A stretch of 64,000 nucleotides of DNA from Sphaerolaimus hirsutus (GCA_964036195.1 OZ038452.1:30763785-30827784); one strand, 5' to 3'; shown: positions 23,153 through 34,665, numbered from the stretch's first letter. The notes: generated by a model from the letters alone, not told the origin. Program-made: numbers and translations.

Positions 23153-24448
23153 TGTGATGAAGCCACCGAAGTCAGCGTCTTCTACCACCGAATCCAGCAG
23201 CTCCAAGACCGTAGTGAGAAACGGCCTTTAGAGTGGTTGATTTCCCGTTGTAGCCGAACGTCCACTTGTCGACAGCCAAGTTGAGTTTATTTCGTAGTTG
23301 CGTGTTGAAAGGGGTTCGAAATTGTTTCAGGTACTTTATTTGATCAGATACAGCCAAATATAAAAGCGCAAAGCCTAGCGAGCTTCCTAGTCGAAGTTTC
23401 TATCGCTAGCTTATTTTCGTTCAGAAGCTTGGGGTCCGCAGACTGAAGTAAAAACTCTCAAAGTAGCTAAGACACGGAAATCACGTATAGAAAAACAGCT
23501 ACAGTAATTTCCTAATACAAATGCACAAATAAGACATAAATGCAACAAATAAACACATCTAGCCGAAACAGTTGCCTTATACTGCGCGTGCATACATTCA
23601 AATAATTATGGTAAAGAAATACCAGGTACAAATTGGGCTAATGGAAAAACTATTAATCTTGAGGCGCGAAGTCGGCAAACTCGGCCGATTTACTAATTTG
23701 CTTCAATTTGTCAGAAAACATTGACGCACATTGGAACTAATAAATTAGGGTTTGAAACTGTAAATAGTAGTGCAAATGTTCCTAATGACGTAAATAGAAT
23801 AAGGTATATTCAACATGATAATAATAATCACTTCCTGGAAACGTATGTTGAATAATCTAGTAAAATTGGGACTTATTCGAGGTAAATGGGTATTGTAATT
23901 GAGCAGAGTCTTTAATATATTTGATTGAGCGGGGTATTATAATTATTAAGTAAATATAAATAGTTGTGAGCGAGGTTATGACAATTATGCCTATGCGAAG
24001 GGCTTTGTACAGTAAATGCTAGTCGTACGCAGGGCACCATTTCTCTATTAGGACGCTGGTCTAGATAATTACGCGGTACGTAAATAATTACAAGATTTGA
24101 CTTTTGTAAATTGCAAGTAAACTATGCAAATGTATATATAATCATGATCAGAAAATTACGGCGAGTTGAATGAGCCTAATATTATATTAATACACCTAAT
24201 AATAACATATTTGACTTTTTAACCTAAACATTCCATATAAACATACCAATAACTTACAATACACTTTCCCAATTAAATATTCTCCATGGATAAATAATAT
24301 AGTGCAGGAAATATATTTTGATATTTTGCGTGGTAAATAAATATAGTGCATAAAAGTAAAATAGTGCAAATAAGTAAATGTGCGAATATGAGCCTAATTA
24401 TCAATTCTCTGTATTTCTTTATCCATCCATTTTGCCACGGTCAGCACA
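23153..24448 (-). repeat. 5' LTR of element B
   Basis: A 1,296-bp LTR that starts the element on the minus strand. It is flanked on its outer side by the target duplication TGTTT at 24449-24453, after which element A's pol resumes. Confidence 0.95.
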
Positions 24449-24453
24449 TGTTT

Positions 24454-27400
24454 TGTCAAGAACAGATTGGATGAAATCAAGAAAATTCAGAGTGAGACAG
24501 AGAACATGCACATCAGACACATCGCAGGACTGGAGAACCCAGCTGACATGGCCACAAGAGGCATGAATATGTCAGAGTTGGAAGGCAGTAACCTGTGGTG
24601 GAAAGGGCCAGAATGGCTGATGACTGGAGAGTGGCCAGAGCCAAAAGTGGAGCCAGTCACGCCAGAGGTAATGGCAGAAATCAAAAAAGAAGAGCTCAAG
24701 TTCCCAAAGGCCAGTCCAATTTACCTGGGCGCCACACAGCAAGTGGTCGGTGACCCAGATGCCAGCAATGTGCAAGCTGATGAAAGCAAGAAAAGCAACC
24801 CATTGGGAATTGAGATTCAGAGATTCTCATCACTGACAAAATTACTGGATGCAACAGTATACGTGATGAGATTTGTGCGACAGATGCACAAAAAGCGCAG
24901 CAGAAATGACAGTCAGAATGGATTGTCAGAAATCATGGAAAGTATCTGTGGTACAATAAAACCACAGGGAATTATCAGTATTGAAGAGAGAGAGATTGCA
25001 TTGAAATACTGGATCAAAGTGACGCAACAGAATCATTACAAAGGAGTGGCAGAGATTCTGGCAACAGGCCACAGTAGAGGCAGCCAGAATAGCAAGAAAA
25101 CAGCTGCAGACCAGCAGTTGATCAAATGGCTCAATGTGCAGATGCATCAGGATGGAATCCTGAAGTGCCACGGCAGAATGGAGCATACAGACCCACAGGA
25201 GGTCACAGTGCCACTCATACTGTTGCCAGCAACGGCTACAGTGACTCAGCTGATCGTCAGAGACCAGCATGAGAAATTGATGCACGCAGGAGTGCAACAC
25301 ATATTGGCAGCGATCAGACAAAAGTACTGGATTACACAGGGCAGACGAGTGATCTACAATGTGACGAGAACCTGCCCAACCTGTAAGAAATTGGGAGCGA
25401 AGCCGTACCAGCTTCCACCAATGCCAGATTTACCAGAAACTAGAGTTCAGAGAGCCAGACCGTTCCAGTATACGGGCTTGGATTATTTGGGACCAGTTTG
25501 GTACAAAGTGGACAAAGATCACAGGAAAATGTGGATCTGTTTGTTCACATGCATGGTGACACGTGCAGTTCACCTAGAAAGTGTGCTAGACATGACAGCA
25601 CAAGAATTCCTGAACGCAGTCAGGAGATTCATCGCCAGGCGTGGAAAGCCTGAGGCAGTGATTTCAGACAATGCGACACAATTCAAATTGACAGAGAAAG
25701 TGCTCAGCACAAGCACTGACAAGGCCATTAATATTGGAAAAGAATGGTCAGAAATGGTCAAAAGTGGAGCAGTACAGACTTACTGCTCACAGCAACAAAT
25801 CCAATGGAACATGACTACTCCTATGGCACCATGGCAGGGAGGAGTCTATGAGAGAATGGTGGGCATCACCAAGAAACATTTCAAAGCAGCTGTGGGGCAC
25901 AGAATGTTAACCCTGCAAGAATTGTTAACACTTCTACCAGAAGTCGAGGCAGTAATCAACAGCAGGCCAATCTCTTACATCTATGGTGATGTGAAGAGCC
26001 TCAGAGTGCTGACACCGAAAGACTTCCTGACAGGGGAAGGTCAGATTGGAGCACCACAGTTTGACGCAGACAAAGATGGAGAATTTGTGCCCAGAATGGA
26101 TAACGCAGCGAAACTGCAGAAATATTGGGAGACAACCCAACAAACTTTGGATAAGTTCTGGGACTTGTGGCATCAAGAGTATATCCCAAGCTTGAGGGAA
26201 AGAACTCAGGTGACGCACAAACATGGCAGATTGACAGCGACTCAAGAACCCAAAGTGAATGAAGTTGTGCTGATTTATGAAGAGAACATGCCCAGAGGTG
26301 CATGGAGGATGGGTCGCATCGAGCAGTTAGAGCCCAGCAAAGATGGACAGATTCGCTCAGCAAAAGTCAGAACTGCCAACAGAAATGTGGTTAGCAGACC
26401 AATCAATCAATTGTATCCGCTGGAAATCAATTCAAAGACAATGGATATCCCAGAGACAGCAGTGACAGTCAAAGTGGATTTACTGGACCCAACAATTGTC
26501 CAGAAACATGTCAGAAATCAGAGCTCAAACAGAGACTCTGTACCAAACCCTGCTCAGAGGAACTCAGCATCGGATAGAGTCCTGAGAAGTGCAACAGGGA
26601 AAACCACAGCAACCACCAGCAGTCTGGTGATTGGAATGTTGTGCATGGTGTTGATGCTGACAAGCGTGTCAGAGTCAGCAACGCTGAGAGAAGCCGGCAA
26701 GGCTTACAGCGAAGTATTTTCCAGAACATACGTTCTAGAAACCTCGACAGTAAGGCCACCATCATTGGCAGCGCATCACGGATTGCCGCCTTTGCCTTCA
26801 GAATGGCCACCAAAATCTGTCAGAGAAATGCAGACTTATGAGAGATTCAAGGATGCAATTAAGGATCATCCTGTGGAACAAGTGATCAGTTCACAAAGCC
26901 AGAAGTATCAGATTTGCACCAGTGGAAGGCATGGACATGCGCTTACAGTTCCTGAAGAAGTGCAGTGCCATATCCCACCAAGGAATTTTGTCAAGGCAAT
27001 GAAAGTTACACTATATGCACAGAGACAGATTCCACAGAAAGAGAAAGCATACAGATGCTACATCAGAATCAAAGAAATCATCACACACACCAGTTTCTGG
27101 GGAGCGAAAGGCATTACGGGCAATTTTGAGAAATACCAGCAAGTTGGCGTGGTAGCCTGTAACTATGCAAGAATTCACAAGATGTTCAGAGGAACACCTT
27201 TGGTGGAAATGGAACCCAGAGTGTGGACAACCAATCAAACCTTGAATGTGGAATATTCATGGTGTTGTCATGACAAAGAAAATGTCGTCAGTAACTTCTA
27301 CATGGAAGAAGGAACTGTGGCTTCACTCGATGGAAAGACTGTAATCAGCGACTTGCAAGATTTCAGCCAGTGCAGAGCCATGATGGGACATTGCAGAGAC

Positions 27401-29161
27401 CACAATTATGGAATCACAGTGTGGGATACGGAGAATTTCAAGCATCAATGTGCATATGAGAGAATTGGCAGATTCAAATCAGAGATATCTGGCCAGACAA
27501 TTATTGTGTCAAAATTGCAAGCAGCATACTCCCACAGCAACAAGACAAAAAGGCCAATTGGTTCAGAATGTGTTCCGGGAGACACATACTACACCGATCA
27601 AGGAGGTGTATTCATCCAATTTGACAGAAGAGAAGATGTGCCTGTGGAATGGGCAATGCCAGGAAAGATAGTGGAGGCGAGAGAGTCGACAATCAGTGGA
27701 ACATTGTATGCCAGATTGGACGACAGAAACTCCAAATTTCAGTTCCTGCAACATGTGGTCAGAGAGATGACTCAGGCACAATTTGCGATTGTATGGCATC
27801 AGCTATGTCAACTTCGCAAGAACCAGCTGGACATGTTGACTCAGCTTTTCCGCATCGATCCAACATTGGGGATTCGAGCCATGCTGGGAAGACAGGATGT
27901 TCATGCAGAATGGGCTGGAGAAGCAATTATGTTTTGGGAATGCAAGGAAGTGCAGCCATACATAATTTATCAAACAGGAAAAGTGGGAGAGACATGCTAC
28001 AAATACACACCAATGAGATTGGACAAAGACGGGCCCTTGTGGTTCAAGAGCCCAGGCAGCAGAGACTTGGTGGAGAAATCACCAGAAGAGGACTGCAGCC
28101 ACACCACACCGCACCTGTACAGAAATGAACATGGACAATGGAAGTCCGCACATGGAATGGTGCACGTCACAGAGACACCGATTGAAATGACATGGAAAGG
28201 ACAATGGCAGGCCTTCACGTTTGATGCGCCTCACCTGTTCACCAACATTGTCAACAGAGCGACCAATTTCATGGATGTCAGAGGCCAGATTCAGAGACTA
28301 CAGAATTTAGAGCATGTGCAGAACCAGTTGATCGATTACACAGCAGATATGTCATTAGATCCCAGAGTGATCAGAAATTCAATAGAAGGCATAGGAGCTG
28401 GAATTGGACAGACGACAGCAGGAATCGGCAAAGCATATGGTCACTATATATCTGGAGTGTCAAAAGGGTACACCAACTTTATGGGAGGAATGTTGAAAGG
28501 ACCCTTTCAAGTGATCATTAACACAATCGCAATGCTGCTGGGAATCATAATCCTAATAGCTGGAATTGTAGCTGCAGGATACCTGTGGTACAATTGGAGA
28601 ATTGCCACAGGAAAGCCAGTGATTCCACCATGCGTATACACATGCATATGGAAATGCATAGTGTGTCCATTCAAGTGCATATGGCTATGCTTCAGAGCCA
28701 TCAAATACACTATCAAGAAATCAACTCAGAAAGAGACCAATTACTCACAGAGGAAAGTACGCAAGACAGAGTTGAGACCAGCAATTAAGAGGAGAGCCAG
28801 ATCCAACTCAACACAGTCTGTTAGATTTGCCAGGAGAGCAGAAACAGAGGACAGAATGGCAAAGTCACTATCAGCATACGTTCAACCAGATGAAAGTTCA
28901 GCTGATGAAGGACAAGTCAGAGCCAGGAACAGAGACAGTGTTCACATGCCTGATATCCGCAAATTCACCTCACGCGAACGCGCAGGAAGCGACACGGGCA
29001 ACTACTTGCTTCATCATCAGGCTAGGTCGGCGTTGGCATCACCAGCAACCGGACCTGTAACCTCACGCACGCCCACAACTTCTCGCACGACCACGTTCAC
29101 CACCGAGGCGACTGTGGAGACGCCACTCATCACTTTGGCGCCCACCACCACCAGCATGTGA
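24454..29161 (+). pseudogene. Pol-Env 3' part of element A
   Basis: Continues element A's frame from the RNase H/integrase junction (KNRLDEIKK) to the env stop. There is no natural start here; the first Met at 24467 is internal. It contains the integrase zinc finger (HAGVQH...CPTCKK), the DDE core (LDYLG, ISDNATQF, GGVYERM), the integrase C-terminal domain, and the envelope-like glycoprotein with signal-like helix near 26620-26690, transmembrane segment near 28500-28600 and Cys-rich tail. Together with 7890-11884 it totals 8,703 bp, the same as element B's ORF, and the phases agree. Without promoter or start it should not be translated from its own RNA. Confidence 0.92.
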
Positions 29162-29203
29162 CGTTGCTGCAACAACAGGGTGCAGCAACTCTTCCGCCCG
29201 GAG
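29162..29203 (+). other. 3' untranslated stem-loop of element A
   Basis: GTTGCTGCA (29163-29171) and TGCAGCAAC (29181-29189) pair perfectly around a 9-base loop right after the env stop. No polypurine tract adjoins the LTR at 29204. Confidence 0.6.
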
Positions 29204-30499
29204 TGTGCTGACCGTGGCAAAATGGATGGATAAAGAAATACAGAGAATTGATAATTAGGCTCATATTCGCACATTTACTTATTTGCACTATTTTACTTTT
29301 TATGCACTATATTTGTTTACCACGCAAAATATCAAAATATATTTCTTGCACTATATTATTTATCCATGGAGAATATTTAATTGGGAAAGTGTATTGTAAG
29401 TTATTGGTATGTTTATGTGGAATATTTAGGTTAAAAGGTCAAATAAGTTATTATTAGGTGTATTAACATGAAATTAGGCTCATTCAACTCGCCGTAATTT
29501 TCTGATCATGATTATATATACATTTGCATAGTTTACTTGCAATTTACAAAAGTCAAAACTTGTAAATATTTACGTGCTGCGTAATTATCTAGGCTAGCGT
29601 CCTAATAGAGAAATGGTGCCCTGTGTGTAACTAGCATTTACTGTACAAAGCCCTTCGCATAGGCATAATTGTCATAACCTCGCTCACAACTATTTATATT
29701 TACTTAATAATTAATACCCCGCTCAATCAAATATATTAGAGACTCTGCTCAATTACAATACCCATTTACCTCGAATAAGTCCCAATTTTACTAGATTATT
29801 CAACATACGTTTCCAGGAAGTGATCATTATTATCATGTTGAATATACCTTATTCTATCTACGTCATTAGGAACATTTGCACTACTATTTACAGTTTCAAA
29901 CCCTAATTTATTAGTTCCAATGTGCGTCAATGTTTTCTGACAAATTGAAGCAAATTAGTAAATCGGCCGAGTTTGCTGACTTCGCGCCTCAAGATTAATA
30001 GTTTTTCCATTAGCCCAATTTGTACCTGGTATTTCTTTACTATAATTATTTGAATGTATGCACGCGCAGTATAAGGCAACTGTTTCAGCTAGATGTGTTT
30101 ATTTGTTGCATTTATGTCTTATTTGTGCATTTGTATTAGGAAATTACTGTAGCTGTTTTTCTATACGTGATTTCCGTGTCTTAGCTACTTTGAGAGTTTT
30201 TACTAGAGTCTGCGGACCCCAAGCTTCTGAACGAAAAAAAAACTAGCGATAGAAACTTCGACTAGGAAGCTCGCTAGGCTTTGCGCTTTTATATGTGGCT
30301 GTATCTGATCAAATAAATTACCTGAAACAATTTCGAACCCCTTTCAACACGCAACCACGAAATAAACTCAACTTGGCTGTCGACAAGTGGACGTTCGGCT
30401 ACAACGGGAAATCAACCACTCTAAAGGCCGTTTCTCACTACGGTCTTGGAGCTGCTGGATTCGGTGGTAGAAGACGCTGACTTCGGTGGCTTCATCACA
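29204..30499 (+). repeat. 3' LTR of element A
   Basis: A 1,296-bp copy of 5366-6660, followed by the target duplication AATGT at 30500-30504. Differences from the 5' LTR include CTATCTACG for CTATTTACG, TTACTATAA for TTACCATAA, and a run of nine A in place of AAAATAAA. Confidence 0.95.
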
Positions 30500-30504
30500 A
30501 ATGT

Positions 30505-30590
30505 ATTTCTGTGAATTCAATTTGGGACATATTTATAAGGTGACTACGCTGCCATATACTCTATTTCCTTGAAATACCCCCGGGTGTGAT
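30505..30590 (+). repeat. TACGCGTA-rich repeat, copy 2, right part
   Basis: Resumes the repeat split by element A. ATTTCTGTGAATTCAATTTG is followed by GGGACATATTTATAAGGTGA, as in the reverse complement of 2690-2760. Confidence 0.55.
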
Positions 30591-30777
30591 TGTTTTATAG
30601 TGAAATCTTTGAGGGGTTTAAACAAGGGCGGGTATTTCATGGGGGGTTATTATTTTGCCAGAATTTTTCAGAACTCTCAGCACTAGGTAATCCGTTGTTT
30701 GTAACGTATGCTGAGGTAGAAAAATGCAACAACAAGCTCCATGAAGAAGAGTATATTTAGACTTAAATAAATATATA

Positions 30778-31152
30778 CCGTATTTCCTCGAAATACCCCC
30801 CCAGATTGAGTGTAAAGAGAACGTACATGCCAAATACTGCAGTTTGTGTTCTGCGTAGTGCAGAACACACGTTAAAACAATGTCGGAATCACGTTAGAAC
30901 AGTGTTTATACCATCTACGTACTAATATTAGTCCTACATAACTTTATAAATGGCGCTTTTTGTTGTATTTTTTGACGTCTGCGTACGTTTCAGACGACAA
31001 TTTCGTACTGGGATTCCAAAAATTTTCTTGTGAAATATAACCCCCCCCTCGAACTACCCCCCCTCGTTTGACCCCCCCCCCCTTTGACCCCCCCCCACCC
31101 CGAGACCACTATGAAAAAATTTCCCCCCGGGGGGTATTTCGAGGAAATACGG
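30778..31152. mobile_element. MITE with CCGTATTTCCTCGAAATACC termini, TA target
   Basis: The left end CCGTATTTCCTCGAAATACC and the right end GGTATTTCGAGGAAATACGG are perfect inverted repeats. TA flanks both sides (30776-30777 and 31153-31154), the target signature of Tc1/mariner-type elements. It is 375 bp with no ORF. Runs of 6-9 C near the right end are notable. Confidence 0.7.
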
Positions 31153-31276
31153 TAAGTATTTTATGTAAATATAGATGGTATGAACTCTTTTCTAACGCGA
31201 CTTGGTCATTGTTTAAACATGTGTTCTGCTTTTCACAGAACACAAACTGAAGGTTTTGATTTTTACATTCCCTTTA

Positions 31277-31488
31277 GGCCGGAATTAGAGCTCGGCGTCG
31301 ATTCGACGTGAAATGAATAATAGTTGTGGCTGATAACACTCAGTATTGGACATGATTAAGGTATTGATTCATATATTATCCTTAGAAAATTGTAGACCCG
31401 TAGCATGATCCACACTCGTGTAATTAATTTCACGAAAACATTTCACGTCATCATTTCACGTCGAATCGACGCTGAGCTCTAATTCCCG
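31277..31488. mobile_element. Short MITE with ~38-bp terminal inverted repeats
   Basis: GGAATTAGAGCTCGGCGTCG near the left end faces CGACGCTGAGCTCTAATTCC at the right; the pairing continues through ATTCGACGTGAAATGA. CTTTA lies on both sides (31272-31276 and 31489-31493), a likely 5-bp target duplication. About 212 bp, non-coding. Confidence 0.65.
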
Positions 31489-31764
31489 CTTTACACTCAA
31501 TTGGGGGGGGGGGGGGTTCAACAGGGGGTCAATTATTTAATTCGTACTGGCCATTTTGGGGGGGTATTTCAAAAACGTACCCAGTTCTACATATTCTATG
31601 AAGAAAAGTGTCCGCTTTTCCATTTTACTGGGGAAAAATTTTTGTACTCACATTTACGCGTACGTACGAGTAAAAAAAAAATATTTTACATTTTCTATAC
31701 TTTGTGATGAGTAAAAAAAATTACTTTACATTTACATATACTTTAAAAAAAAGTTCAATTTTCA

Positions 31765-32040
31765 CTCAAAACCGCTCATTTTCATACCTTTTTAAAGTTT
31801 TCACCTTCAAAACTTTAATTCATGTTCCGTATTGCCTATGTTCAGCTTTTTTGTACTATATACTTATATACCTATTTTTAGCTGTTTTTCTCATACTTTA
31901 GCGATTTTTCCCTTTTCTTCCTTCTATATGTCTGAAAAGCTATATATTGAACCCCTGCAACCCCCCCAGAAAAATTTTCAGCTATCTAACCCTCCAGAGG
32001 AGCGATTTACTATCTACCGCGGGGGTCCAAATCTACAAAA
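31765..32040 (+). repeat. Dispersed repeat, copy 1 (inverted copy at 44340-44635)
   Basis: The shared phrase CTCCAGAGGAGCGATT, the AGCTATCTA word on its left and the TTTTCACTCAAAA block to the far left match the reverse complement of 44340-44635. Non-coding. Confidence 0.55.
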
Positions 32041-32128
32041 CCCTGGCGCTAGTGCCAAAGCAAAAAGGGCCATGGCGCTTCTGGCGCTTGGCGCCATTGG
32101 CGCTTAGCGCTGGGGTTTGAAAAAGGCG
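32041..32128. repeat. GGCGC-word repeat, copy 2
   Basis: Words such as GGCGCTAGTGCC, GCGCTTCTGGCGCTTGGCGCC and GGCGCTTAGCGC match the family at 2218 and 42566. The terminal TTTACATCAC is missing, so this copy is partial. Confidence 0.55.
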
Positions 32129-33079
32129 CCATTTCTGTCGGAAATTTTAACGGCAAGTGAGAAACTTTTCGTTTTTTATTTATCATTGGGCAAATAAATA
32201 TGCACTAACGGTCAGAATAGTTGAGACTGTCCACCGTCGTCTCATAAGGGAAATTTGTTCAGGTGAGGTCCGACTGTGTTCGCATGCACATCACTACTCA
32301 ACCGCTGAGAGAAAATTGTTGAATTTGAATATAATTAAATTTTATGTCGGGGCTAATGTGAAAATCTATGGCATCTTACTACGGCTCCCCTGACCCAAGA
32401 AATGGTGGGTCTGAAAAAAAGTATAAAAAAATGGGTGTTGCCCAGGAATAACAAAATTTGCATGCCATTAACTTTTTCATTTGTTGACCAATTTTTGTCA
32501 ATCGACTTTTAAAATGATCACAAATGATTGGAGAGTTCATTTTTGAGGTCAAATCGGTGATGTAGAATTGTGCAGATATCGATTTGGGCCTGCGGTTATT
32601 GATACGTATGAAATGCAGAAGTTTGAAGTTCTATAACTTTTGATTGGTAAGAGATATCAATCTGAGTCTTTAGGTATTGTGTTTCTCTCAATCAAGAGTA
32701 TATGATAGCATGTTCAGAAATTTTTTGTGTTGAAAAACTGGGTCAAATCGGCATTCGAACTTCATACATCACCAATCTGACATTAAAAATGGAATCTTCA
32801 GGTTGTCCCGATCATTGTAAGAGTTGAATGATTCAAATCGGCCAGAAATGGCCAAGTTATTAAACTTCAAAATCAATCACCCAGATTGGCTAGATTTTCA
32901 AATGTTATTGATCACCTTTTTATAGAGCCCCCTTTTTATAGTATGATTTTTATCTAGTGACTGGGGGATTATTGAAGCAAACAAATGTCTTTAGTCATAG
33001 TCCCAACCTGAAAACCCAACATAGTCGAACAGCACCAAAATTGGGCCAGGGATAAGTAATTGGGAAGCAACAAAAGTGT
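32129..33079. other. Non-coding stretch before the assembly gap
   Basis: AT-rich sequence. The 78-codon ORF at 32157 has no recognisable domain. Phrases about AAATCGG and TTCAAA recur loosely at 32520-32890. I see no gene. Confidence 0.4.
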
Positions 33080-33279
33080 NNNNNNNNNNNNNNNNNNNNN
33101 NNNNNNNNNNNNNNNNNNNNNNNNNNNNNNNNNNNNNNNNNNNNNNNNNNNNNNNNNNNNNNNNNNNNNNNNNNNNNNNNNNNNNNNNNNNNNNNNNNNN
33201 NNNNNNNNNNNNNNNNNNNNNNNNNNNNNNNNNNNNNNNNNNNNNNNNNNNNNNNNNNNNNNNNNNNNNNNNNNNNNNN
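33080..33279. other. Assembly gap of 200 N
   Basis: Unresolved bases; 200 N looks like a placeholder length. The gap adjoins an inverted-repeat element, so collapse of a repeat or foldback is a likely cause. Confidence 0.98.
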
Positions 33280-33910
33280 ATAGTGCTGGCAATTTTTTAC
33301 TGTGACAAGCACAGTCACACGCAGTTTGTCTGCACCTAAACAAACCTCACTTCATTAGCCTCACCCATACCTACCTTCTCATCCGTAAGCACAATATTAT
33401 ATGTATAAACATAACCGATTTAAGATTACAACAAACTTGGCTAACTTGCATAAAAAACAGCATCCTATCACAACACCTATATAAAACGCTATGCACACTG
33501 CACACCATCATACAAAATTGCAAACTATTCAAATTTCAATATTGAGTTCCATGTCCAAAACAATTTAAGGAACGATAGAAAAATCGATTGGAAAAACATT
33601 GCTTCATTCATATTGTTCTCTTTATTGTACTTTTTTTTCTTCCTATTGTTGCTACATTACATACTGCCTTTTAAAATACATGGCTAGAATGCGGGCAAAC
33701 TTAACTAAGGCACTGTATACCATGCAATAAAACACCACACTTCTGTTTCAGAACATGTTTACTCTCATTAGAGTATTATGTTTATACATATAATATTGTG
33801 CTTACGGATGAGAAGGTAGGTATGGGTGAGGCGAATGAAGTGAGGTTTGTTTAGGTGCAGACAAACTGCGTGTGACTGTGCTTGTCACAGCAAAAAATTG
33901 CCAGCACTAT
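33280..33910. mobile_element. Foldback/MITE with ~135-bp inverted repeats
   Basis: 33280-33414 and 33776-33910 are near-perfect reverse complements (ATAGTGCTGGC... to ...GCCAGCACTAT). The 361-bp centre is non-coding. Because the left end touches the N gap, the true left boundary may lie inside it. Confidence 0.75.
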
Positions 33911-34290
33911 GTTCAGAAGCGTGAAGTGAAGCGTCTGGAAGTGTCTGGAATAAATTTTGTGAAGCGCGTGGAAGCGCAGAGCATGTTCGTGAAGCGTCTG
34001 GAAGCGTCAGTGTGAAGACACTTCACGACGGTTCACCGTCCATCCAAACACTCATTTTTTGCTGTATGTGTGGTTTTAAATATGTATTTATATTTGATTA
34101 TATTAATATAGTTGCAAATTTAAACCATTTGTTCACAAAAGTGGTGTGGAATGAAGTGCTAATGGTTGTTACTATGTCAAAGTTTTATTTGTGAGTGTAT
34201 TTTTTTGCTGTGTGCAATAAATATCCATTAGTGTTTTAATTTTTAAAGAACTATGAAACCCGACCGAAGGTCGGAGAGAATCCTGCTAGT
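33911..34290 (+). mobile_element. Helitron-like 3' terminus
   Basis: The stem CCGACC (34260-34265), loop GAA and stem GGTCGG (34269-34274) are followed after 11 bases by CTAGT (34286-34290). A short hairpin 10-12 bases before a CTRRT end is the hallmark of Helitrons. The 5' end (TC) is not identified. The start given here is only the limit of the neighbouring element; 33911-34010 holds repeats of GTGAAGCGTCTGGAAG. No Rep/helicase gene is present, so the copy is non-autonomous. The base after CTAGT is A, not the T expected for an AT target. Confidence 0.55.
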
Positions 34291-34665
34291 ATAGAATATT
34301 GAGGTAATGTGCTTCCATGTACCTCCACAGTGTGTAACTTCACTCCCAAAGTAACAACCTCCTTTTATAACCTTGTTTGATCACCATTCCGTGCCAAACT
34401 TTACCTGAAGTCACGAACATTCGACTATAAGGCGATATACGAACAATATGTTGACGAATAATGGATATTTTTGACACAAATCACCACTTACAATGCTATC
34501 CCATGGCTCCACAGCCATTATATGGTCATATTTAACATCACAGAGTATTGCCAGTGTCTGATATACCTATATATGTTGACACTAGGTCATATCTGGGAGC
34601 TTTTAAAAAAAAACGTTTTTTTTTTAAAAAACATCGAGTTAAAAAAAAACGTTTTTTTTCCAACC

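Larger units (their letters stand above)
11885..24448 (-). mobile_element. BEL/Pao LTR retrotransposon, element B (complete, nested in element A)
   Basis: In its own orientation: 5' LTR 24448-23153, PBS 23152 downward, leader to 21926, one ORF 21925-13223, 3' LTR 13180-11885. The duplication TGTTT flanks it (11880-11884 and 24449-24453). The two 1,296-bp LTRs differ at only about two places (near 12121/23391 and 12217/23485), so this is a recent insertion, younger than element A as nesting requires. The ORF has no stop or frameshift and every expected part is visible, so the element may be intact. I infer this from sequence only. Confidence 0.96.
5366..30499 (+). mobile_element. BEL/Pao LTR retrotransposon, element A (complete, interrupted by element B)
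   Basis: A full element with 5' LTR 5366-6660, primer-binding site at 6661, leader 6661-7889, gag-pol-env frame 7890-11884 plus 24454-29161, and 3' LTR 29204-30499. The 5-bp target duplication AATGT lies at 5361-5365 and 30500-30504. Without the 12,564-bp element B and its 5-bp duplication the element is about 12.57 kb. The two LTRs differ by roughly seven substitutions and one indel. The order Gag, protease, RT, RNase H, integrase, together with the Pao-type RT and the LTR/PBS layout, indicates BEL/Pao. An envelope-like domain follows integrase, which makes it a retrovirus-like member. It is inactive as it stands because element B splits its pol gene. Confidence 0.95.
30556..31590. mobile_element. 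CCGTATTTCC-type element, outer copy split by two nested insertions
   Basis: 30556-30775 aligns with the left half of the copy at 40936-41386: GAAATACCCCCGGG, then the TTATTATTT(T/C)GCCAGAA block. 31155-31270 and 31494-31590 continue the same kind of sequence, ending in a G-run and GGGGTATTTC. The inner elements 30778-31152 and 31277-31488 interrupt it. Non-coding. Confidence 0.45.

Noticed and set aside
33060-33343. ORFs crossing the N gap
   Set aside because: They are made of unknown bases.
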